Shown: positions 34,538 through 42,234 of the stretch, piece after piece
Position numbering within the stretch: the stretch's first letter is position 1
Layout: each line of letters begins with the position of its first letter
Source: Alishewanella tabrizica
GTDB taxonomy: Bacteria; Pseudomonadota; Gammaproteobacteria; Enterobacterales; Alteromonadaceae
NCBI RefSeq assembly: GCF_014652375.1
Contig: NZ_BMYR01000014.1
Span: 1 to 64,000 of the forward strand
DNA: 64,000 bases
Reading direction: 5' to 3'
Made by a program: the position numbers and the translations under genes
The notes under the pieces: generated by a model
Told to the model about the DNA's origin: nothing
Database searches by the model: none
The model's input: the letters and a program-made list of their open reading frames with translations, nothing else

Positions 34538-34560
34538 AGCCCCCAGACGGGCTGGAGGCT
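34538..34560 (-). terminator. intrinsic hairpin between ffh and rpsP
   Basis: On the complement: AGCCTCCAG/CTGGGGGCT (9 bp with one G-U), 5-nt loop, then TTTGTTATTTTTT. It can end the ffh transcript, but it also lies at the very 5' end of RNA from the rpsP promoter. Confidence 0.7.
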
Positions 34561-34565
34561 GCTGC

Positions 34566-34593
34566 ATTGTACGGATTTTTACCATGAATGCAA
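34566..34593 (-). promoter_or_regulatory. rpsP operon promoter
   Basis: On the complement: TTGCAT (34588-34593), 16 nt, TACAAT (34566-34571). The predicted start is at about 34559, inside the hairpin above. Confidence 0.65.
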
Positions 34594-34670
34594 GGCATTT
34601 CACGGCTTGGCAACCCATAACGCCAAACTTACGCAGCAAAGTTTTGGTTGTCGGCTGCAAAATAGCTGAC

Positions 34671-36038
34671 TTACCGCGGCGGCAACATACCCGGTGGTAA
34701 TTTGCCTCCCATGCCACGCATCATTTTCATTAGCCCACCTTTACCCTGCATTTGCTTCATCATTTTTTGCATTTGGGTAAATTGCTTCAGCAGCTTATTG
34801 ATATCTTGTACTTCGGTGCCAGAACCTGTCGCAATACGTTTTTTACGTGAGCCTTTTAGTAAATCAGGAAACTCACGCTCTTTTGGGGTCATGGAATTAA
34901 TTATGGCTTCCATTTTCACAAATTGCTTTTCATCCAACTGGCTGGCTGCGCCAGCTGGCAGGTTTTTCATCCCTGGCAGCTTATCCATTAATGACATCAT
35001 GCCGCCCATACTACGCATTTGCACCAACTGCTCACGAAAATCTTCTAATGAAAAGCCTTTGCCTTTCATCATTTTTTGCGCCATTTTCGCTGTTTTTTCT
35101 TTGTCGACCTTTTGCTCAAGTTCTTCAATTAAACTGAGCATATCACCCATACCTAAAATGCGTGATGCAATGCGGTCTGGATGGAAGGGCTCCAAGGCAT
35201 CGGTTTTTTCGCCGGTACCGATAAATTTGATAGGTTTACCCGTGATATGCCGAATTGACAGTGCCGCACCGCCCCGTGCATCACCATCGGCTTTAGTGAG
35301 GATAATACCGGTTAGCGGCAAGGCTTCGTTAAAGGCTTTTGCCGTGTTCGCCGCATCTTGCCCGGTCATGGCATCCACCACAAACAAGGTCTCAATGGGT
35401 TTTACTGCCGCGTGCAGCGCTTTAATTTCATCCATCATCTCGGTGTCAACATGCAAACGACCGGCCGTATCAACCAGTAGCACGTCAAACATACGCGTTT
35501 TTGCATGGGTTATGGCTGCATTAACAATAGCCACTGGCGCCTGTGAAATATCACTTGGGAAGAACTCAACCCCAATATCTTTAGCCAGTGTTTCTAATTG
35601 TTTAATCGCCGCAGGCCGATAAACGTCGGCCGAAACCACTAATACCTTTTTCTTTTTACGCTCTGTTAAAAACTTCGCCAGCTTGCCTACAGAGGTGGTT
35701 TTACCGGCACCTTGTAAGCCTGCCATCAGAATAACTGCAGGTGGCTGCGTATTTAATGCCAATTCCTGATTGGCTTCACCCATCGCGTCTTCTAACGCTT
35801 TACGCACAATTTTCAGAAACTCTTGGCCTGGCGTTAAGCTCTTACTTACTTCCAAACCAACAGAACGCTCTTTTATCTGATTGATAAAATCCCGCACAAC
35901 AGGTAATGCGACATCAGCTTCCAGCAATGCCATACGTACTTCACGTAAAGTTTCTTTGATGTTGTCTTCGGTGAGACGACCGCGACCGCTAATATTTTTA
36001 AGCGTACGGCTTAAACGATCTGACAGGTTTTCAAACAT
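34671..36038 (-). CDS. ffh: signal recognition particle protein Ffh
   Basis: The SRP GTPase that targets inner-membrane proteins co-translationally. The 455-aa protein has the N helical bundle, the G domain (Walker A GLQGAGKTTS near 106, DTAGR, TKADGDARGG) and the Met-rich M domain (about 300-455; MAQKMMKGKGFSLEDF to KMMRGMGGKLPPGMLPPR), which binds 4.5S RNA and signal peptides. Confidence 0.98.
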   Translation of the reverse strand: MFENLSDRLSRTLKNISGRGRLTEDNIKETLREVRMALLEADVALPVVRDFINQIKERSVGLEVSKSLTPGQEFLKIVRKALEDAMGEANQELALNTQPPAVILMAGLQGAGKTTSVGKLAKFLTERKKKKVLVVSADVYRPAAIKQLETLAKDIGVEFFPSDISQAPVAIVNAAITHAKTRMFDVLLVDTAGRLHVDTEMMDEIKALHAAVKPIETLFVVDAMTGQDAANTAKAFNEALPLTGIILTKADGDARGGAALSIRHITGKPIKFIGTGEKTDALEPFHPDRIASRILGMGDMLSLIEELEQKVDKEKTAKMAQKMMKGKGFSLEDFREQLVQMRSMGGMMSLMDKLPGMKNLPAGAASQLDEKQFVKMEAIINSMTPKEREFPDLLKGSRKKRIATGSGTEVQDINKLLKQFTQMQKMMKQMQGKGGLMKMMRGMGGKLPPGMLPPR

Positions 36039-36068
36039 AACAGTGACCCGTATTCATAAATTGAAATG

Positions 36069-36097
36069 ATTATACTCTTTTGCCATGCATTCGTCAG
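36069..36097 (-). promoter_or_regulatory. ffh promoter
   Basis: On the complement: CTGACG (36092-36097), 17 nt, perfect TATAAT (36069-36074), about 31 nt before the ATG. Confidence 0.65.
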
Positions 36098-36203
36098 CCA
36101 CTTAAGACGCTGACATTGAACGTGCAAAGCATGCTGGATGCTCGCATCTTGCATCTATTTGTGTATACAATAACAAACTTATCGCATCAATGGAGTGTTA
36201 AGA

Positions 36204-36995
36204 ATGCCTACGTTGTTTCCTGCGCTGGCGCTGCTTGCTTATTTAGTCGCAACCTTTGCGATTGTGCTGCGTTTATTTCATCCAGCGGGGCCAAACTTCA
36301 AACTGGTATTTGGCGCGGCTACCTTAGCCGTGGTATTGCATATGCTTACCCTAACGGATGCCATTTTTACCACCGAGGGTCAAAACTTTAATTTAAGCAA
36401 TGTGAGTTCACTCGTCTGCTGGTTAATCACGCTTTCAATAACCCTTACATCGCTGCGTACACCCGCTATTTTATTGTTACCGTTAGTTTATACCTTTGCG
36501 GCGGTTCTCTTACTCACGACCTTAGTCGTACCAAGCTCAGTACAAATACAACATTTACAGCATAGCCCAGGGTTAATAGCGCATATTACGCTCGCATTTA
36601 CCGCCTATGTAGTATTGCTTATGGCCACCTTATATTCAGTGCAGGTGGCCTATATTAGTTATAAGCTGAAACATAAGGATTTCTCGGGCGTAAGCCGCTT
36701 TTTACCGCCTCTGATGCAAGCCGAAAACTTACAATTCCGACTGCTGGCTGCAGGCACGCTGTTATTAGCATTGGGGCTGTTAAGCGGTATTCCTTACACA
36801 ACTAATTGGCTTGAGCATAAAAGTCTGTTAAGTTCATTGGCATTGGGGATATTTATCCTTCTGTGTTGGGGACATGCACGTTTAGGTTGGCGCGGCAAAA
36901 CAGCCATTACACTAACGCTTACAGGCACTATTTTATTAACACTGGCCTATTTTGGCAGCCGTTTTGTTAAAGAAGTACTGCTTAACCGTTTTTAA
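36204..36995 (+). CDS. ypjD: CcsA/CcmC-type cytochrome c assembly family protein YpjD
   Basis: A 263-aa inner-membrane protein with about eight helices and the cytochrome c assembly (CcsA-like) signature, reduced from the tryptophan-rich haem-handling form. YpjD proteins in gammaproteobacteria have no proven role in cytochrome maturation. The ATG at 36204 with GGAG 8 nt upstream is chosen over an upstream GTG at 36195. It is divergent from ffh and followed by corB, as in E. coli. Confidence 0.87.
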   Translation: MPTLFPALALLAYLVATFAIVLRLFHPAGPNFKLVFGAATLAVVLHMLTLTDAIFTTEGQNFNLSNVSSLVCWLITLSITLTSLRTPAILLLPLVYTFAAVLLLTTLVVPSSVQIQHLQHSPGLIAHITLAFTAYVVLLMATLYSVQVAYISYKLKHKDFSGVSRFLPPLMQAENLQFRLLAAGTLLLALGLLSGIPYTTNWLEHKSLLSSLALGIFILLCWGHARLGWRGKTAITLTLTGTILLTLAYFGSRFVKEVLLNRF

Positions 36996-37032
36996 CGCTC
37001 TTATTTTGTTTGGCTATATAGGTATTTAATTC

Positions 37033-38295
37033 TTGGACGCGATTTCGACTGGCACCCTATTCATTATACTAGGCGTGTTACTGGTACTTTCTGCTTTCTT
37101 CTCCGGCTCTGAAACCGGCATGATGTCGGTAAATCCTTATCGTCTAAAACACCTAGAAAACGAGAATAACAAAGCAGCAAAACGCGTCAGCTTATTACTA
37201 AAACGTCCTGATCGTTTGATTGGCTTGATCTTAATTGGCAACAACTTAGTCAATATTGCAGCCGCCACTGTAACAACCTTAATTGGCCAACGGCTTTATG
37301 GCGACCTGGGCCTTGCTATAGCACCAATCGCACTCACCTTAGTCGTACTTATTTTTGCCGAAGTGACACCCAAAACGCTGGCAGCACTCTATCCTGAACG
37401 TGTGGCCTTTCCGGCATCCGTGATCTTACGTGTGTTATTAAAGGTATTTTACCCTTTTGTTTTTTTACTCAATAAGGTGACTAATGGCTTACTTGCCTTA
37501 CTGGGTGTTAGCCCAGAGCGTCATCAGGGAAATAGCTTAAGCGCTGAAGAATTGCGTACTGTTGTGCATGAAGCGGGCGCATTAATTCCAGAGCAACACC
37601 AAAGCATGCTCGTGGGCGTTTTAGATCTAGAAAATGTCACGGTTGAAGACATTATGATCCCACGTAACGAAATTATTGGTATTGATATTAATGATGAGTG
37701 GAAAGATATCATTCGACAACTAGCCAATACATTGCATAGCCGTATCTTACTTTACCGCGATAACATCGATGATGCACTTGGCTTTATTCATCCACGCGAT
37801 CTGGTGAGATTATTATTAAAAGAACAATTTACTAAAGCCACTTTATTACGTTCAGTACATGAAATTTATTACATACCCGAGGGTACCGCACTCAATACCC
37901 AATTATTAAAGTTTCAAAGCACCAAAGAGCGCATTGGTTTAGTTGTAGATGAATATGGTGATATTCAAGGGTTAGTTACGCTTGAAGACATCCTCGAAGA
38001 AGTTGTGGGTAAGTTTACGACCGACATTGTTGAAGACAGTAATGAAGACATTATGAAGCAACCCGATGGCTCATTCTTAATTGATGGCAGTATCAGCTTG
38101 CGCGAACTCAACCGACAAATGCAGCTTGAGTTTCCGACTGATGGACCAAAAACCTTAAACGGCTTACTGCTTGAGCATTTAGAAGAGATCCCGCAAGGTA
38201 AAATGAGTGTTAAACTAGCAGGGTATCCAATTGAAATTGTTGAAGTGCACGATAACATGATTAAAACAGTACGCTTAATCTTGGCGTCATCCTAA
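37033..38295 (+). CDS. HlyC/CorC-type CBS-domain transporter (YfjD/CorB)
   Basis: A 420-aa inner-membrane protein: DUF21 membrane domain (about 1-180; FFSGSETGMMS, LIGNNLVNIAAA), a CBS pair (about 200-330; MIPRNEIIGIDINDEW, VDEYGDIQGLVTLEDILEEVVG) and a C-terminal CorC_HlyC domain (340-420). Members take part in magnesium/cobalt efflux or resistance. It starts with TTG (37033); AGGT is 10 nt upstream and the sequence from here matches E. coli YfjD, which supports the non-ATG start. Confidence 0.92.
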   Translation: MDAISTGTLFIILGVLLVLSAFFSGSETGMMSVNPYRLKHLENENNKAAKRVSLLLKRPDRLIGLILIGNNLVNIAAATVTTLIGQRLYGDLGLAIAPIALTLVVLIFAEVTPKTLAALYPERVAFPASVILRVLLKVFYPFVFLLNKVTNGLLALLGVSPERHQGNSLSAEELRTVVHEAGALIPEQHQSMLVGVLDLENVTVEDIMIPRNEIIGIDINDEWKDIIRQLANTLHSRILLYRDNIDDALGFIHPRDLVRLLLKEQFTKATLLRSVHEIYYIPEGTALNTQLLKFQSTKERIGLVVDEYGDIQGLVTLEDILEEVVGKFTTDIVEDSNEDIMKQPDGSFLIDGSISLRELNRQMQLEFPTDGPKTLNGLLLEHLEEIPQGKMSVKLAGYPIEIVEVHDNMIKTVRLILASS

Positions 38296-38334
38296 CAACG
38301 CATTCCAAGAGTGGATACTGCAATCATGGTAACA

Positions 38335-38359
38335 ACTAGATAGCGGCTTGGTATCTAGT
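38335..38359. repeat. 8-bp inverted repeat between convergent genes
   Basis: ACTAGATA, 9-nt loop, TATCTAGT. It has no U-tract and its role is unclear; it may be a weak terminator or a 3' stabiliser for corB or the convergent lipoprotein gene. Confidence 0.4.
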
Positions 38360-38393
38360 CTCGTCACAAGCACACTATGAAATGCTCACACCA

Positions 38394-39038
38394 CTAACCG
38401 AAAAATAATCGTCCTAACCAACCTCGTTGCAATTCTTTTTCGCAACGTCTTAACTGTTGCTGATACAGTGTTGCACGGTCATCAACGCGCCGAGCCGTGT
38501 TGATTAACCACCTTTTATTACGATAGGTTCCCCGCCGATAGCCGCCCCAACCTTCATGGTAGTTCAAGTAAAGCCGATACGCATCATCCTTGGGAATGTT
38601 ATTCACTTGATGCGTTTTATGGATATACCAACCAATAAAATCGACGGCATCATCAAAATTGGTTCGCCGCGCAAAAAAGCGATTGGTATCGGTCACGTAA
38701 TCATTCCAAGCTGGGGTTTGAGCTTGAGAGTACCCATAGGCAGAGCTGCCACGGCCATAAGGAATAAAGCCCAAAAAATAGCGCATTGGCGGTTTAGCAT
38801 TGTGCCGAAAACCACTTTCTTGATACATAATACTTATGGGAATGGCAATGGGGACACCCCATTTATCGCTAGCCTTGGCGGTAGCGTGATACCACGCGCG
38901 ATGCTCACCAAAAATCTCACAAATATTTGAAGTGTCTTGTGGCGGTGGGGTTGCACAGCCTGATAACAGTAGGCTAGCTCCAAACAAAAAAAATAAACTA
39001 ATTTTTTTTAATGATTTTTGAACTATCTGCATGAACAT
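38394..39038 (-). CDS. lytic transglycosylase-like (SLT-fold) lipoprotein
   Basis: A protein of about 214 aa with a lipoprotein signal peptide (LLLSGC, lipid cysteine about residue 27) and a soluble lysozyme-like domain: PISIMYQESGFRHNAKPP (catalytic Glu in YQESGF), SSAYGYSQAQTPAWNDY and YLNYHEGWGGYRRGTYR. It should cleave peptidoglycan glycan strands in the periplasm. The start is between ATGs at 39038 and 39032; neither has a good Shine-Dalgarno. The longer frame back to 39221 crosses the sRNA region and lacks a signal peptide, so it is rejected. Confidence 0.83.
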   Translation of the reverse strand: MFMQIVQKSLKKISLFFLFGASLLLSGCATPPPQDTSNICEIFGEHRAWYHATAKASDKWGVPIAIPISIMYQESGFRHNAKPPMRYFLGFIPYGRGSSAYGYSQAQTPAWNDYVTDTNRFFARRTNFDDAVDFIGWYIHKTHQVNNIPKDDAYRLYLNYHEGWGGYRRGTYRNKRWLINTARRVDDRATLYQQQLRRCEKELQRGWLGRLFFG

Positions 39039-39046
39039 GATTCTAA
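39019..39046 (+). promoter_or_regulatory. sigma-E-like promoter of a candidate sRNA
   Basis: TGAACTA (39019-39025), 16 nt, TCTAA (39042-39046), against the RpoE consensus GGAACTT, 16, TCTRA. The same sequence reads poorly as sigma70 (TTGAAC, 18, TCTAAT is possible). It overlaps the start region of the lipoprotein gene on the other strand. Confidence 0.55.
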
Positions 39047-39051
39047 TGAAA

Positions 39052-39123
39052 TGAATGGATTCAACCAAGTTTTTGTTTTCCCTGGATTCTCCTTCACGGC
39101 TACCTCTGGTAGCCGTTTTTTTT
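39052..39123 (+). ncRNA. candidate MicA-like small RNA
   Basis: A transcript of about 70 nt is inferred from a sigma-E-like promoter (-10 at 39042-39046) and a very strong terminator: stem ACGGCTACC (39096-39104)/GGTAGCCGT (39108-39116), 3-nt loop, eight Ts (39116-39123). No + strand gene ends here. The middle has a U-rich single-stranded segment (AAGTTTTTGTTTT, 39067-39079) suitable for Hfq, and CTCCTT (39089-39094) complementary to Shine-Dalgarno sequences. It lies between gshA and the next gene on the other strand, opposite to both, exactly where E. coli MicA lies between gshA and luxS. No base-level homology to MicA is claimed. Confidence 0.55.
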
Positions 39124-39138
39124 GGCGACAACACTGAT

Positions 39139-40734
39139 TTAAAGCGTTTGTTCGCAAGCCGGAACCTCCGCAAAGTATTGTTGGATATACTCGTCAAAAC
39201 TAAGAGTATCACTTGCCTCAATGTCTTTTTGCTGCTGTAAAGAGGTAGTTACTGCTTCACTGAACGCCGACTCGGTATATAGTTGGTAAGGCTCTTGTAA
39301 CAATTGCTGCTGGTACGCTTCCGCTAATTGTCGCATGTAACGACCGTTGTCTTTGCGTTGACTGATCAAATGATTTAATACTTTCCCAGAGGGCGTTTGA
39401 GCAGGATCTAGCAACGATAAATAGTATTGTTTAAGCGCGCCTTGATAACGGTTACTGTTATAAGCGTCATCTAGCCAACGCGCGATCGGCATCATGTCGG
39501 CAAATATCTGTTCCGCCCAATCCTGCATTAAACGCGGCTGACCATCTTGTATCAGCTCTAAATTAATGCGACGACCATCCGTTACCACTTTTTTCAGGTT
39601 TTGCTCGGTAATGGTTTGTTCAGCAGCAGATAAAGAGGGGCTCTGTTCAAGTAAACAATACACCAAGAAAATATCTAAAAAGTGCATCTGCTCAGCCGTG
39701 ATCCCTACCGGACTAAACGGATTGACATCTAATGCTCGCACTTCAATATACTCCACCCCACGTTTAGCCAACGCGCAGGTAGGCCGCTCTCCCGACTCGG
39801 TAGTCCGTTTCGGTCTAATAGTAGAGTAAAACTCGTTTTCTATTTGCAGCACATTCGCATTCAGTTGTTGATAAACACCGTCAACCTTAATGCCAATATT
39901 TTGATATTCGACAGACGGCTGGCTAATCGCCGAATGTAAGCCAGCAATGTATTCTGGCAAGGTGTTATAGGTAATATTTAAACTTGATTGTGCACTGTTG
40001 GTATACCCTAAATCACTCATTCTTAATGAGGTTGCGTAAGGTAAATAAACGGTGCCTTCACCTAAACTTTGAAACGAGTAACGAGAAGTGCGGCCCTCTA
40101 AAAATGATTTACACATGGCCGGTGACGCACCAAACAAATAGACAATCAGCCACGCATTACGTTTGTAATTTCGAATTAATGACAAGTATTGATCAGACAC
40201 AAAATCTTGCAATGGCCGTTGGTCGGCCAGCAGGGTTTGATAGGCTAGCCAAAAGCTATTGGGCAGTGAAAAGTTAAAATGCACACCACTAATAGCTTGC
40301 ATCATACTACCATAACGATTTTTTAAACCTTGTCTGTACAAGGTTTTCATGCGTCCAATATTTGAATTTCCATAAAACGCTAATGGGATCTGGTGCTGAT
40401 CAGCAATATAGCATGGCATACTGGCAGGCCAGATGCGTTCTGCACCCAATTGCCGCAATGTAAATCGATGAATATCGGTAAGTTGCTTAATTGTTGTATC
40501 AATATCTGCAGTTGCAGGTGTAATAAACTCAAGCAATGACTCAGAAAAATCCGTGGTAATCCACGGATGGGTTAATGCTGAGCCCAGCGCTAAAGGATGG
40601 GCACTTTGCGCCAAACTCCCATCTGCATTTACTCTTAACGTTTCTCGCTCAATACCGCGTTTGATACCGACGATCGATTGAGTATGGCCACTTTGCTGCA
40701 GAGCAGTAAGGCGTTGCGTAATGCTGGAGACCAA
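39139..40734 (-). CDS. gshA: glutamate-cysteine ligase
   Basis: The first enzyme of glutathione synthesis (ATP + Glu + Cys), proteobacterial class I, 531 aa (E. coli 518). Hallmarks: GIKRGIERETLRVNADG, LGSALTHPWITTDFSESLLEFITP, MPCYIA, GVHFNFSLP and EVRALDVNPFSPVGI. It starts with TTG (40734) with AAGGA 6 nt upstream; a non-ATG start is also known in E. coli gshA and may limit output. A hairpin lies 21 nt upstream. Confidence 0.97.
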   Translation of the reverse strand: MVSSITQRLTALQQSGHTQSIVGIKRGIERETLRVNADGSLAQSAHPLALGSALTHPWITTDFSESLLEFITPATADIDTTIKQLTDIHRFTLRQLGAERIWPASMPCYIADQHQIPLAFYGNSNIGRMKTLYRQGLKNRYGSMMQAISGVHFNFSLPNSFWLAYQTLLADQRPLQDFVSDQYLSLIRNYKRNAWLIVYLFGASPAMCKSFLEGRTSRYSFQSLGEGTVYLPYATSLRMSDLGYTNSAQSSLNITYNTLPEYIAGLHSAISQPSVEYQNIGIKVDGVYQQLNANVLQIENEFYSTIRPKRTTESGERPTCALAKRGVEYIEVRALDVNPFSPVGITAEQMHFLDIFLVYCLLEQSPSLSAAEQTITEQNLKKVVTDGRRINLELIQDGQPRLMQDWAEQIFADMMPIARWLDDAYNSNRYQGALKQYYLSLLDPAQTPSGKVLNHLISQRKDNGRYMRQLAEAYQQQLLQEPYQLYTESAFSEAVTTSLQQQKDIEASDTLSFDEYIQQYFAEVPACEQTL

Positions 40735-40754
40735 GATTATTCCTTATTTAACAA

Positions 40755-40781
40755 GTTATCCCCCACCAAATGGGGGATAAC
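40755..40781 (-). repeat. 11-bp hairpin in the gshA 5' leader
   Basis: A perfect stem GTTATCCCCCA/TGGGGGATAAC with a 5-nt loop ends 21 nt before the gshA TTG. No U-tract. Possible transcript stabiliser, pssA 3' hairpin or regulatory leader stem. Confidence 0.55.
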
Positions 40782-40918
40782 ACAACAATTTTCAATATAG
40801 GGCACATACTTAAGGTCAGAATACCGCTGCAAATTTGCGCTAATCTGAACACAGCCAGTAACCTAACAAACTCTTGGTCGGTGCGTTACGCGCATTAAAT
40901 CGCGCGTTACACCCAAAA

Positions 40919-41746
40919 TTACGTGTTATCTTCTGGTTTGCTCTGTTTTTTTTCTGCAGAGTTAGCGTGTTCATCTAAAAAATCAGCATCATCAGAATCG
41001 CCAACGACATGTTCTAATTTTAATTTGCGAACACTGCGAAACGTGGTTATAGGACCAGAGCACGCGTATATCGCAAAAATCAAAAACAACATTTGCGCAG
41101 GTTTTGATGCAATCACCACGAATACCACCACTACCAGCAATATTGTTAAAAAGGAGACACGATCACGCCAATTAAGGGTTTTAAAAGAGTTATAGCGAAA
41201 ATTACTGACCATCAAGAAGCCAGTCGCAATAGTAATTAAGCCTACAATGTAGCCATATTTGTCGCCATCAATTTGAAAGCTTGTGCCATTCCACACCATA
41301 CCTGCAACCAGTGCCGCAGCAGCTGGACTGGCAAGTCCTTGGAAAAAACGACCATCAGTAACACCTAAATTGGCATTAAACCGCGCCAAACGCAATGCGG
41401 CACAAGCAACATAGACAAAAGCGGCTAACCAGCCAAATTTACCCAGATCGGCTAATGCCCAATTATAGGCAACCAAGGCAGGCGCAACACCAAAAGCTAA
41501 CAAATCAGACATACTGTCATACTGCGCACCAAATTCACTTTGCGTATTGGTTAACCGTGCCACACGCCCATCCAATCCGTCGAAAATCATCGCGATGAAT
41601 ATCGCCACAGCGGCAGCTTCGAAACGGCCATTCATTGAGGACACAATCGCAAAAAAGCCGGAGAACAACCCTGCAGTGGTCAGTAAGTTAGGTAACAAGT
41701 AAATCCCTTTGCGAGGACTATTTTCAGTATTTTTTGAGTCTGTCAT
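40919..41746 (-). CDS. pssA: CDP-diacylglycerol-serine O-phosphatidyltransferase
   Basis: Makes phosphatidylserine, the precursor of phosphatidylethanolamine. The 275-aa protein is of the integral-membrane CDP-alcohol phosphatidyltransferase type (about eight helices), unlike the peripheral E. coli enzyme. The signature DGLDGRVARLTNTQSEFGAQYDSMSD carries the expected D-x2-DG-x2-AR-x8-G-x3-D-x3-D pattern. The ATG at 41746 is chosen as the first Met before the conserved region; a longer frame (to 41905) overlaps the divergent gene. Confidence 0.94.
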   Translation of the reverse strand: MTDSKNTENSPRKGIYLLPNLLTTAGLFSGFFAIVSSMNGRFEAAAVAIFIAMIFDGLDGRVARLTNTQSEFGAQYDSMSDLLAFGVAPALVAYNWALADLGKFGWLAAFVYVACAALRLARFNANLGVTDGRFFQGLASPAAAALVAGMVWNGTSFQIDGDKYGYIVGLITIATGFLMVSNFRYNSFKTLNWRDRVSFLTILLVVVVFVVIASKPAQMLFLIFAIYACSGPITTFRSVRKLKLEHVVGDSDDADFLDEHANSAEKKQSKPEDNT

Positions 41747-41798
41747 AAGGCAACTTCTAAAAAAAAGATTACAATGATTATAAAGAACATAACATAAC

Positions 41799-42215
41799 AT
41801 GGATAGAACCATGGCAAAAGTGCAGCTTCTCTTATTGTTCGTTGTTGGGTTTGCCAGCAATGCATCACTATCAGCCCAAACGGTATACAGCTGGCAAGAC
41901 AGCAAAGGCGTTACACATTTCAGCCAGCAGCCTCCCCCTAACGGTGATTACCAATTACTCTCGGTACAATCTAGCCGAGCTGCGACGCCACGTGAGGCTG
42001 AAGCTGGCACTGTCGGCGATACCGTTGATCCTGCGTTATGTCAGCAGGCCAAAAATCAGCTGGAATTACTAAAAAACCAACAAGAATTATTTACCCGTGT
42101 GCTAAACACCACCACTAATACTACAGAAATGCGGCTTATTACCGATGATGAGCGAGAACAGCAAAGACTGCTGGCCGAGTTTGAAATAAAAAGGCGTTGC
42201 TCAGCAACGCCTTAA
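41799..42215 (+). CDS. DUF4124 exported protein
   Basis: A 138-aa protein with a signal peptide (cleavage after about SLSA) and a DUF4124 motif just after it (VYSWQDSKGVTHFSQQPP), then a coiled-coil-prone tail. DUF4124 domains are small periplasmic modules of unknown function. ATGs at 41799 and 41811 are both possible starts. The last seven codons are formed by the clpB terminator hairpin read from the other strand, so the C-terminus RRCSATP is constrained by that RNA structure. Confidence 0.8.
   Translation: MDRTMAKVQLLLLFVVGFASNASLSAQTVYSWQDSKGVTHFSQQPPPNGDYQLLSVQSSRAATPREAEAGTVGDTVDPALCQQAKNQLELLKNQQELFTRVLNTTTNTTEMRLITDDEREQQRLLAEFEIKRRCSATP
42191..42213 (-). terminator. intrinsic terminator of clpB
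   Basis: Stem AAGGCGTTGC/GCAACGCCTT with a 3-nt loop, followed on the complement by TTTTTATTT. It lies wholly inside the coding end of the convergent DUF4124 gene. Confidence 0.85.
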
Positions 42216-42234
42216 CAGTGTCATTTATGGGGTG

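Noticed and set aside
34702..35622. A 306-codon + strand frame opposite ffh
   Set aside because: Ser/Cys/Ile-rich, no domain, exactly antisense to the conserved ffh G and M domains; the long frame is a by-product of its codon use.
39055..39240. A 61-codon + strand frame starting within the candidate sRNA
   Set aside because: It runs through the terminator hairpin into the antisense of gshA, and its start has no Shine-Dalgarno.
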